From Synechococcus sp. CBW1002 (GTDB lineage: Bacteria > Cyanobacteriota > Cyanobacteriia > PCC-6307 > Cyanobiaceae): 64,000 nucleotides of DNA. Under the pieces are notes generated by a model. It was not told the origin of the DNA and did not search any database. It worked only from the letters and a program-made list of their open reading frames with translations. Made by a program: the position numbers and the translations under genes. The DNA lies in assembly GCF_015840915.1 (NCBI RefSeq), contig NZ_CP060398.1, positions 1,240,001 to 1,304,000 on the forward strand, in the 5' to 3' direction. This document shows, piece by piece, positions 9,202 through 16,804 of this stretch; positions within the stretch are counted from its first letter, which is position 1; the number at the start of each line of letters is the position of its first letter.

Positions 9202-9850
9202 TGGTCGACGTCTGGAGCCGCAAGGTGGTGGCCTGGGATATGGCTGAGGTGGAATCGGCTGAGATCGCGGCGGATCTGGTGCAGCGAGCCTGTCTCAAGG
9301 AGCGTTACCGCCGCCCAAGGGGATGTGGCGCCAACCAGTCCACCCCCCTGCCGCTGATCCTCCATGCCGACAACGGCAATGCCATGCGCGCCGCCACACT
9401 CGAGGCGCGGCTGGAGGAGTTGGGTGTCCTGCGGTCGTTCTCTCGGCCCAGGGTTTCGAATGACAATCCCTTCTCGGAAGCCTTGTTCCGCACGTTCAAG
9501 TACCGGCCCGACTACCCCAGTCGGCCGTTTACCAGCAAAGAAGAGGCGTGTGAGTGGGTGTCGGCGTTTGTCGACTGGTACAACCATCAACACCGCCACA
9601 GCGGCATCAAATTCGTGACGCCTCACCAGCGTCACAGCGGTGCCGCGAAGGTAATTTGCCAGCAGCGAGCCAATGTCTACGAGAAGGCCCGTCAGGCCCA
9701 TCCAAGACGCTGGAGCCGAAGCACCCGCTGCTGGCGTCAACCCGAAGAAGTGTGGATCAACAAGCCACCAGAGGAACCCGATCCGATCCTCGCGCTACCC
9801 TTAACCGAGGCCGTCTAAATGGCAGCCAAGGAGTGACACCTTCCCTGAAA

Positions 9851-10137
9851 GTCACCGGGCGCAGAGCCTTGAATCGACAAAAGTTGACTATGATTATTCT
9901 TGTAATCTGCCGCGAAGCGGCTTAGTTCAACGATTATGGATAGATCGTGCGCAGCCACGATCTTATCTGTATTTAGGCGGGTCCGATATCCCCTCCCTGC
10001 TCAGTGCCTGCGGCTGCATAAGAGCCCTAAGTCTCCCAAGGCGATGGCTGAAATGCGTTCCAGCATAAGGCCCTTTCTGGCATTGCTCTATCGCTGACGG
10101 GAACTTGGGTGGGTCCGAGAACCAAATGTTTGGGCCG
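9851..10137. other. Noncoding stretch between the IS pile and intI, with an attC-like hairpin
   Basis: No credible gene is seen. At about 9886-9943 the sequence can fold into a long imperfect hairpin. It has an inner CCGC-GAA-GCGG stem-loop, a short TAA/TTA stem, a 4x4 unpaired block, and an outer stem of about ten pairs including wobbles. The right arm (CGGCTTAGTTCAACGATTA) resembles the L'/R' half of integron attC sites such as the aadA type, but the expected GTT cleavage triplet reads GAT. There are also two copies of GGGTCCGA (9979 and 10111) and two of GCATAAG (10015 and 10063). Nothing firmer can be said. Confidence 0.4.
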
Positions 10138-11109
10138 CTACAAAAGGTCGACGGGGCTCATTACCCCGCAAGGGCCTCGATTCAGTACATGTGTATAGAT
10201 CATCGTGGTCTTCACGTCGCTGTGCCCAAGCAATTCCTGGATCGTGCGGATATCCTGGCCGCGCTCCAGTAGATGAGTCGCAAACGAGTGGCGAAAGGTG
10301 TGGCAGCTGGCCGCCTTGCTGATGCCGGCACGCAGGATCGCCCGCTTCACGGCCTTCTGGATCACGGATGGGTCGATGTGGTGCCGGCCTTCCACTCTCG
10401 TCTTTGCGTCACGCCAGCGGTGGGCCTGTGGAAAGACCCATTGCCACCAACATTCCAAAGCAGCATTCGGGTATTTCCTTCCCAGTGCCATTGGCAGCAA
10501 GACTCTCCCCCAACCTGCTTCCAGGTCTGCACAGTGAATCTGTCGCACCGCCTTTAGATGCGCCTGCAATGGCTCCGCGAGGCTGGTTGGAAGCACGGTG
10601 ATCCGGTCCTTGTCCCCTTTGCCGCTGCGAACGGTCACGTGCCTGGCCTCGAAGTCCACGTCCTGGACCCGGAGCCGCAGGGCTTCCATGAGCCTCAGGC
10701 CGCCGCCATACAGCATCTGCGCCACGAGTTGTTCGGTGCCCTCGAGTTGTTGCAGCACAGCCTTCGTCTCCGCCACCGTGAACACCACCGGTAGCCGCTT
10801 GGGCTGCCTGGCACGGACCACTCCCTCCAGGTTGCCCACATCACCGCCCAGCACATGCCTGTAGAGGAACAGCAAGGCCGACAGTGCCTGGTTCTGCGTG
10901 GAGGAACTCACCTGGCCCACCGTGGCCAGATGCGAAAGGAACGCATTGATCTCCTGCTCGCCCATCTCACGCGGATGGCGCATCCCGTGAAAGTGCAGAA
11001 ATCGTTTCACCCATTGGGAATAGGTGCTGATCGTGCGGCGCGCGTAGTGCCGCACCTGTAGCTCCTCCCGGTAACGATCCATCAGCCTTGGGCCTTGATG
11101 AGGAGTCAT
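10138..11109 (-). CDS. intI: Integron integrase (IntI-type tyrosine recombinase), 323 aa
   Basis: The N-terminal core-binding domain (VRHYARRTISTYSQWVKRFLHFHG) and the catalytic domain resemble IntI1 along their whole length. The catalytic residues are present: Arg in GGGLRLMEAL, Lys in GKGDKDR, HTFRH, His in LLGHSDVKTT and Tyr in MIYTHVLNRG. The decisive mark is the IntI-only segment between the Lys and HxxR motifs (LGRKYPNAA, WQWVFPQAHRW, GRHHIDPSVIQKAVKRA). In known integron integrases it grips the extrahelical bases of attC. The end VMSPVDLL matches the IntI1 pattern VRSPLDAL. The gene lies 21 bp downstream of a same-strand gene, so there is no room for an attI or own promoter on its 5' side, and no cassette array follows. 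A start at 11082 (MDRYREELQ) is possible. Confidence 0.9.
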   Translation of the reverse strand: MTPHQGPRLMDRYREELQVRHYARRTISTYSQWVKRFLHFHGMRHPREMGEQEINAFLSHLATVGQVSSSTQNQALSALLFLYRHVLGGDVGNLEGVVRARQPKRLPVVFTVAETKAVLQQLEGTEQLVAQMLYGGGLRLMEALRLRVQDVDFEARHVTVRSGKGDKDRITVLPTSLAEPLQAHLKAVRQIHCADLEAGWGRVLLPMALGRKYPNAALECWWQWVFPQAHRWRDAKTRVEGRHHIDPSVIQKAVKRAILRAGISKAASCHTFRHSFATHLLERGQDIRTIQELLGHSDVKTTMIYTHVLNRGPCGVMSPVDLL

Positions 11110-11130
11110 GTCTGCGGTGCGGAACCACCT

Positions 11131-12039
11131 TCAGGGTTCCCCGCCCAGTCCCTGCCGCCCTCGCGCCAGCGTTGCCTCCAGGTCCCGGCGCCATTCGCCC
11201 GGCGCGAAGGTGTGCCAACGGCCGTGGCCGGGGAGAAGCCAGCGCACGTCCAGATCCAGCAACCGCTCCACCGAACGCAGCTGCTCCGGCCAGTTCCACC
11301 AGCAATAGCGCTGGGACGCCACCACCCCCGGCGGATGCACGCCCCACCAGAGGTGGTCGCCGCTGAACAGCACCTGCTCGGCGAACAGCACGGCCACCGA
11401 GCCGGCGGTGTGCCCCGGTACCGGCAGCACCAGCAGGTCGGCATCGAGCCGGATCGGTTCCGAGCCTTCCCAGTGGTGCTCAGCCTGCGGCGCGGCCTCC
11501 GCATCAGCGCTGTGGATCCAGCGTTCAGCGCCGAACCGCTTCGCCCAGGCCTGGTGATCGGCCACATCGTCGCGGTGGCTGAGCAGGATGCGGCTGACGC
11601 CGCCCAGGGCCTCGATCCGGCGGGCCAGCGCTGCGCTCCAGCGCGGTGAATCGATCAGCACGTTGTCTGAGCTGCCATCGGGGCGTCGCCGGGTGATCAG
11701 CCAGCTGCTCGCCCCGAAGCTCTGGCGCGAGGCCCAGCCGCAGTAGTGCACCTCCCCCTGCGGCAGGCTCACCACCAGCGATGGGAAGCCATCGGCTGGT
11801 GTGAGCGCCAGCAGGTTCCGGCTGGTGCCGATCGCGGCCACCGGGCAGGCCTGCAGCGCCAGCAGGGCGGCGCGGGTCTCGGCATCGCCCTGGGGCTGGG
11901 CCCACACGTGCGACGTGCTGCCGGTGGGGGCGAAGTGGGCCGGATCGAACTGCCAGCAGGTGCCGCAGTCGATGCAGCTGGCATCCACGTAGAAGGGGCC
12001 GCCGGCATTGGCGGCCAGGCGCTCGCTCGCACGGGCCAT
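11131..12039 (-). CDS. 4Fe-4S ferredoxin domain fused to metallo-beta-lactamase fold protein
   Basis: Residues about 15-72 form a small single-cluster ferredoxin domain, with three cysteines in CIDCGTC (22, 25, 28) and the fourth in ALQACPVAAIG. A metallo-beta-lactamase fold of about 200 residues follows. Its usual HxHxDH signature reads SHRDDVADH, so one metal-site His is replaced by Asp. Later ligands look normal (PGHTAGSV, FSGDHLWW, LLPGHGRWH). Such proteins are often annotated only as MBL-fold hydrolases. The ferredoxin part suggests electron transfer to or from the metal centre, by inference, and the substrate is unknown. It is divergent from the methyltransferase gene, with 99 bp between. 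Confidence 0.8.
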   Translation of the reverse strand: MARASERLAANAGGPFYVDASCIDCGTCWQFDPAHFAPTGSTSHVWAQPQGDAETRAALLALQACPVAAIGTSRNLLALTPADGFPSLVVSLPQGEVHYCGWASRQSFGASSWLITRRRPDGSSDNVLIDSPRWSAALARRIEALGGVSRILLSHRDDVADHQAWAKRFGAERWIHSADAEAAPQAEHHWEGSEPIRLDADLLVLPVPGHTAGSVAVLFAEQVLFSGDHLWWGVHPPGVVASQRYCWWNWPEQLRSVERLLDLDVRWLLPGHGRWHTFAPGEWRRDLEATLARGRQGLGGEP

Positions 12040-12138
12040 GGCGGTGAGGCAATACCACCCTCAGCCTGGTGGATCGCTCCGCTCTGGCCCACGGTCTGGT
12101 GCTGGGGCTAGAGAGCAACGGCACCCCGTTCTGGCCCG

Positions 12139-13152
12139 ATGGACCCCCGCGCGGATCTCACCAGTCACTTTCTCCAGCTCGCCAGCGGTAACTGGGTCAC
12201 CCAGATGATCCACGTGGCTGCCGAACTGGAGCTCGCCGACCATCTGGCCGCCGCCAACCCCGAGGGCCTGACCGCCGAGGAGCTCGCCGCCCGCTGCGGC
12301 GCCGATGCCGATGCCCTGTTCCGGCTGCTGCGGGGCCTGGCCAGCCTGGGCCTGTTCGCCGAAACCGAGCCGCGCTGCTTCGTGCTCACCCCCCTGGCGG
12401 AACTGCTGCGCAGCGACCATCCCGCCTCCCAGCGCCAGTTCGTCCGCATGCTCGGCGGTGAGCACTACGACGCCTGGGCCGACCTGCTCCACAGCGTGCG
12501 CACGGGCGAGAGCGCCTTCCGCCACCATTTCGGCGAACCCGTCTTCCCCTGGTACGGCCACAACCCCGAGCGCGGCGCCATCTTCGACGGCGCCATGACC
12601 GACTTCTCCCGTGTGGAGACCCAGGGCCTGCTGGCGGCCTACGACTTCAGCTCCCTCACCCACCTGGTCGACGTGGGCGGCGGTCGGGGCCAGCTGCTGC
12701 AGGCGGTGCTGAGCCACCACGGCCACCTGCGCGGCACCCTGTTTGATCAGCCCTCCGTGGTGGAGCCGGTGGCGGTGCCGCCGGCGCTGGAGGGGCGCTT
12801 CCAGGTCGCCTCCGGCGACTTCTTCCACTCCGTGCCGGCCGGAGCTGACGCCTACCTGCTCAAGCACATCCTCCACGACTGGGGCGATGACGCCTGCCTC
12901 ACGATCCTGGGCCACATCCGCGCCGGCCTTGCCCCCGGCGGCCGGGTGCTGATCCTCGAGCAGGTGATTCCGCCAGGCAACGATCCGGCCCCCGCCAAGA
13001 TGCTCGACCTGAACATGCTCGTGATGACCGAAGGCGGCCGCGAGCGCATCCCCGGTGAGTACGCCAAGCTGCTGGAGCGGGCCGGACTGCGCCTTCAGGC
13101 GATCACCGCCACACCCTCGCCGATCAGCGTGGTGGAGGCGGTGCTGGGCTGA
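12139..13152 (+). CDS. SAM-dependent O-methyltransferase, COMT/acetylserotonin type
   Basis: This 337-aa protein has an N-terminal winged-helix dimerisation domain (about residues 8-95, with LTAEELAARCGADADALFRLLRGLASLG) and a class I methyltransferase fold. The SAM loop is LVDVGGGRGQLL at about 172-183. Later conserved blocks are GDFFHSVPAGADAYLLKHILHDW, with the His and Asp typical of the plant-COMT-like family near the active site, and LDLNMLVMTEGGRERIPGEYAKLLERAGL. It methylates hydroxyl groups of small aromatic or polyketide-like molecules in known relatives. The substrate here cannot be read from sequence, and no biosynthetic cluster surrounds it. A cyclase gene follows after 18 bp on the same strand. 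Confidence 0.85.
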   Translation: MDPRADLTSHFLQLASGNWVTQMIHVAAELELADHLAAANPEGLTAEELAARCGADADALFRLLRGLASLGLFAETEPRCFVLTPLAELLRSDHPASQRQFVRMLGGEHYDAWADLLHSVRTGESAFRHHFGEPVFPWYGHNPERGAIFDGAMTDFSRVETQGLLAAYDFSSLTHLVDVGGGRGQLLQAVLSHHGHLRGTLFDQPSVVEPVAVPPALEGRFQVASGDFFHSVPAGADAYLLKHILHDWGDDACLTILGHIRAGLAPGGRVLILEQVIPPGNDPAPAKMLDLNMLVMTEGGRERIPGEYAKLLERAGLRLQAITATPSPISVVEAVLG

Positions 13153-13170
13153 GCCTGCCAGAGTTGTTCC

Positions 13171-14592
13171 ATGACCGCCACCTTCCCGTGGGTCCGGGCG
13201 CGCCTGTCGCGCCGCATCGCCTTCTGGATCTTCCTCAATTTCCTGGTGGTGGAGGCGATCGTGCTGGTGCCGTCGGTGCTGCGCCAGGCCGAGCGGCTGG
13301 GCCTGCAGCTGCGGGAGATCACCAGCGCCAAGATCCAGTGGCTGGTCGCCATGCAGGCGCCAGGAAGTCCTGAGGCGCTCCTGCAGGAGGTGAAACGGCT
13401 GCAGGGGCCAACCATGGTGGCCGATCTGAAAGGTGCGGCGCTCTACCGCGCCTCCACCGGGGAGCTCCTGGGGGGCTTCGGTTCCAAACCCAGCCTCCGC
13501 TCGGCTGCGGCTTCCGATGCTTCGCTGCAGGGGCGCTGGTTTCCCGGCGAGAACGCCTACGACGGCCTCTGGAGACCCCAGGTTCTGCGGGGCAACGACC
13601 TGGTGCTGATCGTGCGGCACAACGATGCCGCCCTGCGCCAGGGCCTGCTGGTCTACGTGCGCAACATCGTGCTGATCGTGCTGGGCATCGCCAGCGTTCT
13701 CACCCTGATCACGATGGTGGTGATGCAGCGCCTCGTGATCGGCCGGGTGCTGCTGCTGCATGATCACCTGCTCCGATCCGGCACCGCCTTTGAGGAGGGG
13801 ATGCCAGCCGATCCAGACAGCTTCCTGATCCCGGTCGCCGCCTCACGTCGCGCCGATGAACTCACCGACGTGATCGAGGCTTTCAACCGTTCCTTCCAGC
13901 GCACCAGTGGAGAGATGGAGCGGCGGATCGCAGCGGAGGCCTCCGCCCAGGCCGAGCGGGACCGCTCCGAGTCGCTGTTGCTCAACATCCTGCCGGCGCC
14001 GATCGCTGAGCAGATGAAGCGTGGCAGCCACACGATCGCCGAAACCCACGCCGATGTGACGGTGCTGTTCGCCGACATCGTGGGGTTCACCGCTCTTTCC
14101 TCCCGGATTGATGGCGACGCCCTGGTGGTGCTGCTCAACCGCGTCTTCTCGAGCTTCGACGACCTGAGCGAGCGCCACGGGCTCGAGAAGATCAAGACGA
14201 TCGGCGACAGCTACATGGTGGTGGGTGGCCTGCCGACCGCACTCGACCACCACGCCGAGGCCGTGGCGGAGATGGCCCTGGCGATGCAGGCGGCGATCGC
14301 CCAGGTCGAGGCTCCGGTGGCAGGGTCGCTCGCTCTCCGCATCGGGATCCACAGCGGGCCCGTGGTGGCCGGCGTGATCGGGCGCCGCAAGTTCATCTAC
14401 GACCTCTGGGGCGAGACCGTGAACGTGGCCAGCCGCATGGAATCGAACGGGGAGCCGGGCCGGATCCAGATCAGTCAAGCCACCTGCCGCAAGCTGGCCG
14501 GCTCCTATGCCACCGAACGTCGCGGCCAGGTGCCGATCAAGGGCGTGGGGGAGATGACCACGTACTGGCTGCAGGGCCGACTTGCGTCGTAG
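13171..14592 (+). CDS. Membrane-bound class III adenylate cyclase
   Basis: The 473-aa protein has a transmembrane helix near residues 17-35, a periplasmic-type domain (about 36-165) and a second helix at about 168-192. A linker with HAMP-like character and a short coiled coil lead to a class III catalytic domain (about 285-470). Metal-binding Asp residues are seen in VLFADIVGFT and in IGDSYMVVGG. The purine-specifying Lys in EKIKTIGDS and Asp in FIYDLWGETVNVASR point to ATP, not GTP. The Asn and Arg of NVASRM are the transition-state residues. It should make cAMP in response to an external or membrane signal. The sensor domain was not recognised. The convergent moaA gene ends 23 bp away. Confidence 0.88.
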   Translation: MTATFPWVRARLSRRIAFWIFLNFLVVEAIVLVPSVLRQAERLGLQLREITSAKIQWLVAMQAPGSPEALLQEVKRLQGPTMVADLKGAALYRASTGELLGGFGSKPSLRSAAASDASLQGRWFPGENAYDGLWRPQVLRGNDLVLIVRHNDAALRQGLLVYVRNIVLIVLGIASVLTLITMVVMQRLVIGRVLLLHDHLLRSGTAFEEGMPADPDSFLIPVAASRRADELTDVIEAFNRSFQRTSGEMERRIAAEASAQAERDRSESLLLNILPAPIAEQMKRGSHTIAETHADVTVLFADIVGFTALSSRIDGDALVVLLNRVFSSFDDLSERHGLEKIKTIGDSYMVVGGLPTALDHHAEAVAEMALAMQAAIAQVEAPVAGSLALRIGIHSGPVVAGVIGRRKFIYDLWGETVNVASRMESNGEPGRIQISQATCRKLAGSYATERRGQVPIKGVGEMTTYWLQGRLAS

Positions 14593-14615
14593 TCGCTTCA
14601 GCCGCTTGAGCCGTT

Positions 14616-15770
14616 TCAGCCGCCGAGGTAGGCCATCTCTGCCGGAGTGGCTCGGCCCGCGGTCGTGCCAACGGCCTCCCTACGGTCTTCGCTGTAGCGG
14701 TCCTGCCGCTGTTGCCAGAGTGCCCCGATCGCAGCCCGCAGTCCCGCCGCATCCGCTGATGCTCCTGTGGCCGGCCGGAGCCAGGGTTTGAGGTCGCTGC
14801 CGCCGCTGGCGAACAGGCAGGTGTAGGCCACGCCGTCGGAGGTGACCCGCAGGCGATTGCAATCGCCGCAGAAGGGGGCGCTGATCGAGGCCACCACCGC
14901 CACATGCAGCGGCGCGGCGCCGGCTGAAGACCCCGGGTTGTCGAGGTAGCGCCAGCGGCTGGCGGTGCCCTGGGCGGGACGCCCCACCGGTTGCAGCGGC
15001 CAGTGGGCTCCGATGTGCCGCACCATCTCGGCGGCGCTGAGCACCTGCTGTGGGTCCCAGCCGTTGCGGTTGCCCACATCCATGAACTCGATCAGGCGCA
15101 ACTCCACCCCCCGCTGACGCGCCAGGGCCGCCAGCGGGATCAGCTGGTCGTCGTTGCGGCCGCGGGCGATCACCGCGTTGAGCTTCAGCTCCCCCCGGGC
15201 CGGATCGAAGCCGGCGGCGCGGGCGTGCTCGATCGCCTCCAGCACCCGCTGCAGCAGCCGCTCCCCCCGTGCCGCCTCGGCCTCTGCAGGCGGGGCGGTG
15301 CTGGCCAGACCGGCCATCCGGGCCACGCTGGCGCCATCGGTGCCATCAAGGCTGAGCGTGATCCGATCCAGCCCGGCCTGCCGCAGCGCCCTGGCCCGTT
15401 CCGCCGTGAGCAGCGCCCCGTTGCTGGTCAGGGCGATCTCGCGCAGCTGGCTGCCCTGGCCGCGGTTGCCTTGTCCGCTGGCGGCACCACCTTTCAGCGG
15501 CTGCAGGCTGCTGATCAGCTCCTCGAGCGGTGCATAGAGCAGTGGCTCCCCGCCCGTGAGCCGCAGCGAGGAGAAGCCCAGCCCGGCGGCGGTCTCGACC
15601 AGCTGCCGCCGTTCTGCCAGGGTCAGCAGCTCGGGCGGATCCCGATCGTCCGGGCAGCAGTAGGGACAGGCCAGGTTGCAGCGGGCCGTGAGCGACAGCC
15701 GCAGCACCCCCGGCGTGCGGTGGAGGCGATCGAGCAGAGGGACTGGGGGGGCTGAGGCGGCAGGGTCCAC
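14616..15770 (-). CDS. moaA: GTP 3',8-cyclase MoaA (molybdenum cofactor synthesis)
   Basis: This radical-SAM enzyme catalyses the first step of molybdopterin synthesis, from GTP to the cyclised 8-hydro-GTP. The N-terminal radical-SAM cluster motif is CNLACPYCC (residues about 31-39), followed by LTGGEPLLY. The C-terminal substrate-side cluster is seen as FCGDCNRLRVTSDGVAYTCLF. The protein ends in YLGG, and the terminal Gly-Gly is required in known MoaA. An insertion of about 18 residues rich in Gly and Gln (near residue 100) is a small oddity. The gene lies beside mobA and the nitrate reductase genes, which need the cofactor. Confidence 0.93.
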   Translation of the reverse strand: MDPAASAPPVPLLDRLHRTPGVLRLSLTARCNLACPYCCPDDRDPPELLTLAERRQLVETAAGLGFSSLRLTGGEPLLYAPLEELISSLQPLKGGAASGQGNRGQGSQLREIALTSNGALLTAERARALRQAGLDRITLSLDGTDGASVARMAGLASTAPPAEAEAARGERLLQRVLEAIEHARAAGFDPARGELKLNAVIARGRNDDQLIPLAALARQRGVELRLIEFMDVGNRNGWDPQQVLSAAEMVRHIGAHWPLQPVGRPAQGTASRWRYLDNPGSSAGAAPLHVAVVASISAPFCGDCNRLRVTSDGVAYTCLFASGGSDLKPWLRPATGASADAAGLRAAIGALWQQRQDRYSEDRREAVGTTAGRATPAEMAYLGG

Positions 15771-15835
15771 GCGGGCATCAGCCCTTGAGGCTTCGGCTCC
15801 GCCCAGCCTGCCGGGTTATGCCTTGGGCTGGCGAG

Positions 15836-16459
15836 TCACGGCCCGGCTGCCTTGTCCGGTCGTGCGGCTGGCCCGTCGTGTGGCCAGTCGTGCGGATGGT
15901 TGCAGTTCCTCAGCTGGGAGGGCTCCAGCCTCACCGGCAGCACCGGCTGGCGATCCAGCCAGCTCTGCAGACGGCGATGGCCCAGTGCCAGCCAATCCTC
16001 CAGATCGCGGCGCACGGTTGGCGTGTTCGGGTAGACCCCCAGCAGGGGCTGCAGGCGCTGGCCGTCGTGGGCGAGGCAGAACTGGTGGGGGTGTTGGTCT
16101 GCGGCCTCGAGCAGCTGCCGCAGGCTCTGGGTCTCCAGCCAGGGCATGTCCACCGGCATCAGCAGCAGGATTGCGTCGTCCGGGTGCCGGTGCATCAGCC
16201 GCGCCAGGGCCCGCAGCGGCCCTCGCCAGGGGGGTGGTTCCTCGAAGCAATCCAAGGGCACGCCCAGGGGCTGCGCCAACCCTGCGGCCAGGGCCAGGTG
16301 GGACGAATGGCGGCTGCAGAGGGTGATCGGCTGCTCCAGGGCGGCCAGCCGCCGCAGCCCCCGCTCCAGCCAGGTGCCGCCGGCCGGATGGGGCAACAGG
16401 GCCTTGTCGCGTCCCATGCGGCGGCTGTCACCACCGCTCAGCAGGCAGCTGCGCAGCAA
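15836..16459 (-). CDS. mobA: Molybdenum cofactor guanylyltransferase MobA
   Basis: This 207-aa nucleotidyltransferase-like protein begins with the GTP-binding signature LLSGGDSRRMGRDKALL (residues 6-22). It continues with the metal-site motif LLMPVDMPWL (about 98-107) and LLGVYPNTP. It attaches GMP to molybdopterin, giving the bis-MGD type of cofactor used by NarB. It is transcribed away from nrtP, and the 345 bp between them hold an NtcA site. The tail (residues about 185-207) is low in conservation and rich in His and Pro. Confidence 0.88.
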   Translation of the reverse strand: MLRSCLLSGGDSRRMGRDKALLPHPAGGTWLERGLRRLAALEQPITLCSRHSSHLALAAGLAQPLGVPLDCFEEPPPWRGPLRALARLMHRHPDDAILLLMPVDMPWLETQSLRQLLEAADQHPHQFCLAHDGQRLQPLLGVYPNTPTVRRDLEDWLALGHRRLQSWLDRQPVLPVRLEPSQLRNCNHPHDWPHDGPAARPDKAAGP

Positions 16460-16682
16460 GGATCAGCACTGCTCAGCCGGTGGATTTCGGCAGTAGCTGC
16501 TGCTTGCGAGGATCACGCTGCCGTCCACAATCGTCAGAGGTCTGGTCAAGACATTCGCTGATCAGATGGCTTGAGAATGCCAAGGAGGGTGGCTGAACCA
16601 TTGCTCTGTCTTCCTGGTCTGTCTTCCTGGATCGATACAAGCAGCGATGCAGTCCGGCATGAAGGCTGCTCGATGACCATCC

Positions 16683-16725
16683 GTAACTTTGGCTACATCG
16701 CGGGTTTGGTGTGAGCTGGTCTAAT
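16683..16725 (+). promoter_or_regulatory. NtcA-activated promoter of nrtP-narB
   Basis: GTAACTTTGGCTAC at 16683-16696 fits the NtcA box GTA-N8-TAC exactly. A -10-like hexamer TCTAAT at 16720-16725 starts 23 bp after it, the spacing known for NtcA class II promoters (about 22 bp). The nrtP start is 79 bp downstream. NtcA is the global nitrogen activator of cyanobacteria, and nitrate transport is one of its standard targets. The site is seen; activity is inferred. The rest of the 345-bp gap (16460-16804) shows no gene. Confidence 0.85.
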
Positions 16726-16804
16726 GCCTGAGCGGTTGGCATGGTGCGCCGCTCAAAGGCTCCGCCCGATTTTCGAGAGGTGAGGGTCGCCATCTTGATT
16801 TCAC

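Larger units (their letters stand above)
5767..9818 (+). pseudogene. orfB of the outer IS3-like element, split by IS1182- and IS630-type elements
   Basis: The first part (5767-6262) starts at TTG, overlapping the orfA stop as TTGA. It encodes the HTH (GEIGICLRTLKRWR) and the start of the catalytic core (WSWDITYLPTTV). The second part (9202-9818) continues with [22 protein letters not shown] and NDNPFSEALFRTF, which complete the D, D, E triad. Joined at one CTAG the frame is 1113 nt with no stop inside, or 370 aa, and reads [13 protein letters not shown] across the joint. The catalytic triad is intact in the reconstructed protein, so loss of function is due to insertion only. Confidence 0.88.
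1579..9850 (+). mobile_element. IS3-like element (outer host) carrying four nested insertion sequences
   Basis: The ends are 22-nt inverted repeats with three mismatches (both begin TTTCAGG), at 1579-1600 and 9829-9850. Inside lie the two broken genes of one two-gene IS3-like element: orfA at 3410-5770 and orfB at 5767-9818. They are interrupted at 1615-3381 (IS5-like), 3656-5500 (related IS3-like), 6263-8052 (IS1182 type) and 8056-9198 (IS630 type). Subtracting the four elements and their target duplications leaves about 1712 bp, close to the 1845 bp of the related element at 3656-5500. No clear target duplication was found at the outer ends. The element is inactive because both genes are split. 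Confidence 0.8.

Noticed and set aside
9006-9818. A 270-codon frame starting inside the IS630-type element
   Set aside because: Its first 65 codons are an out-of-frame reading of the IS630 transposase. Only the part from 9202 is real, as the second half of the split orfB.
10015-10073. Two GCATAAG repeats near intI as integron core sites
   Set aside because: They are too short, not flanked by pairing arms, and lack the GTTRRRY pattern.
12061-13767. A 568-codon minus-strand frame antisense to the methyltransferase and cyclase
   Set aside because: It has a composition full of His, Gln and Arg without motifs, typical of the antisense of GC-rich genes; both plus-strand genes have clear family motifs.
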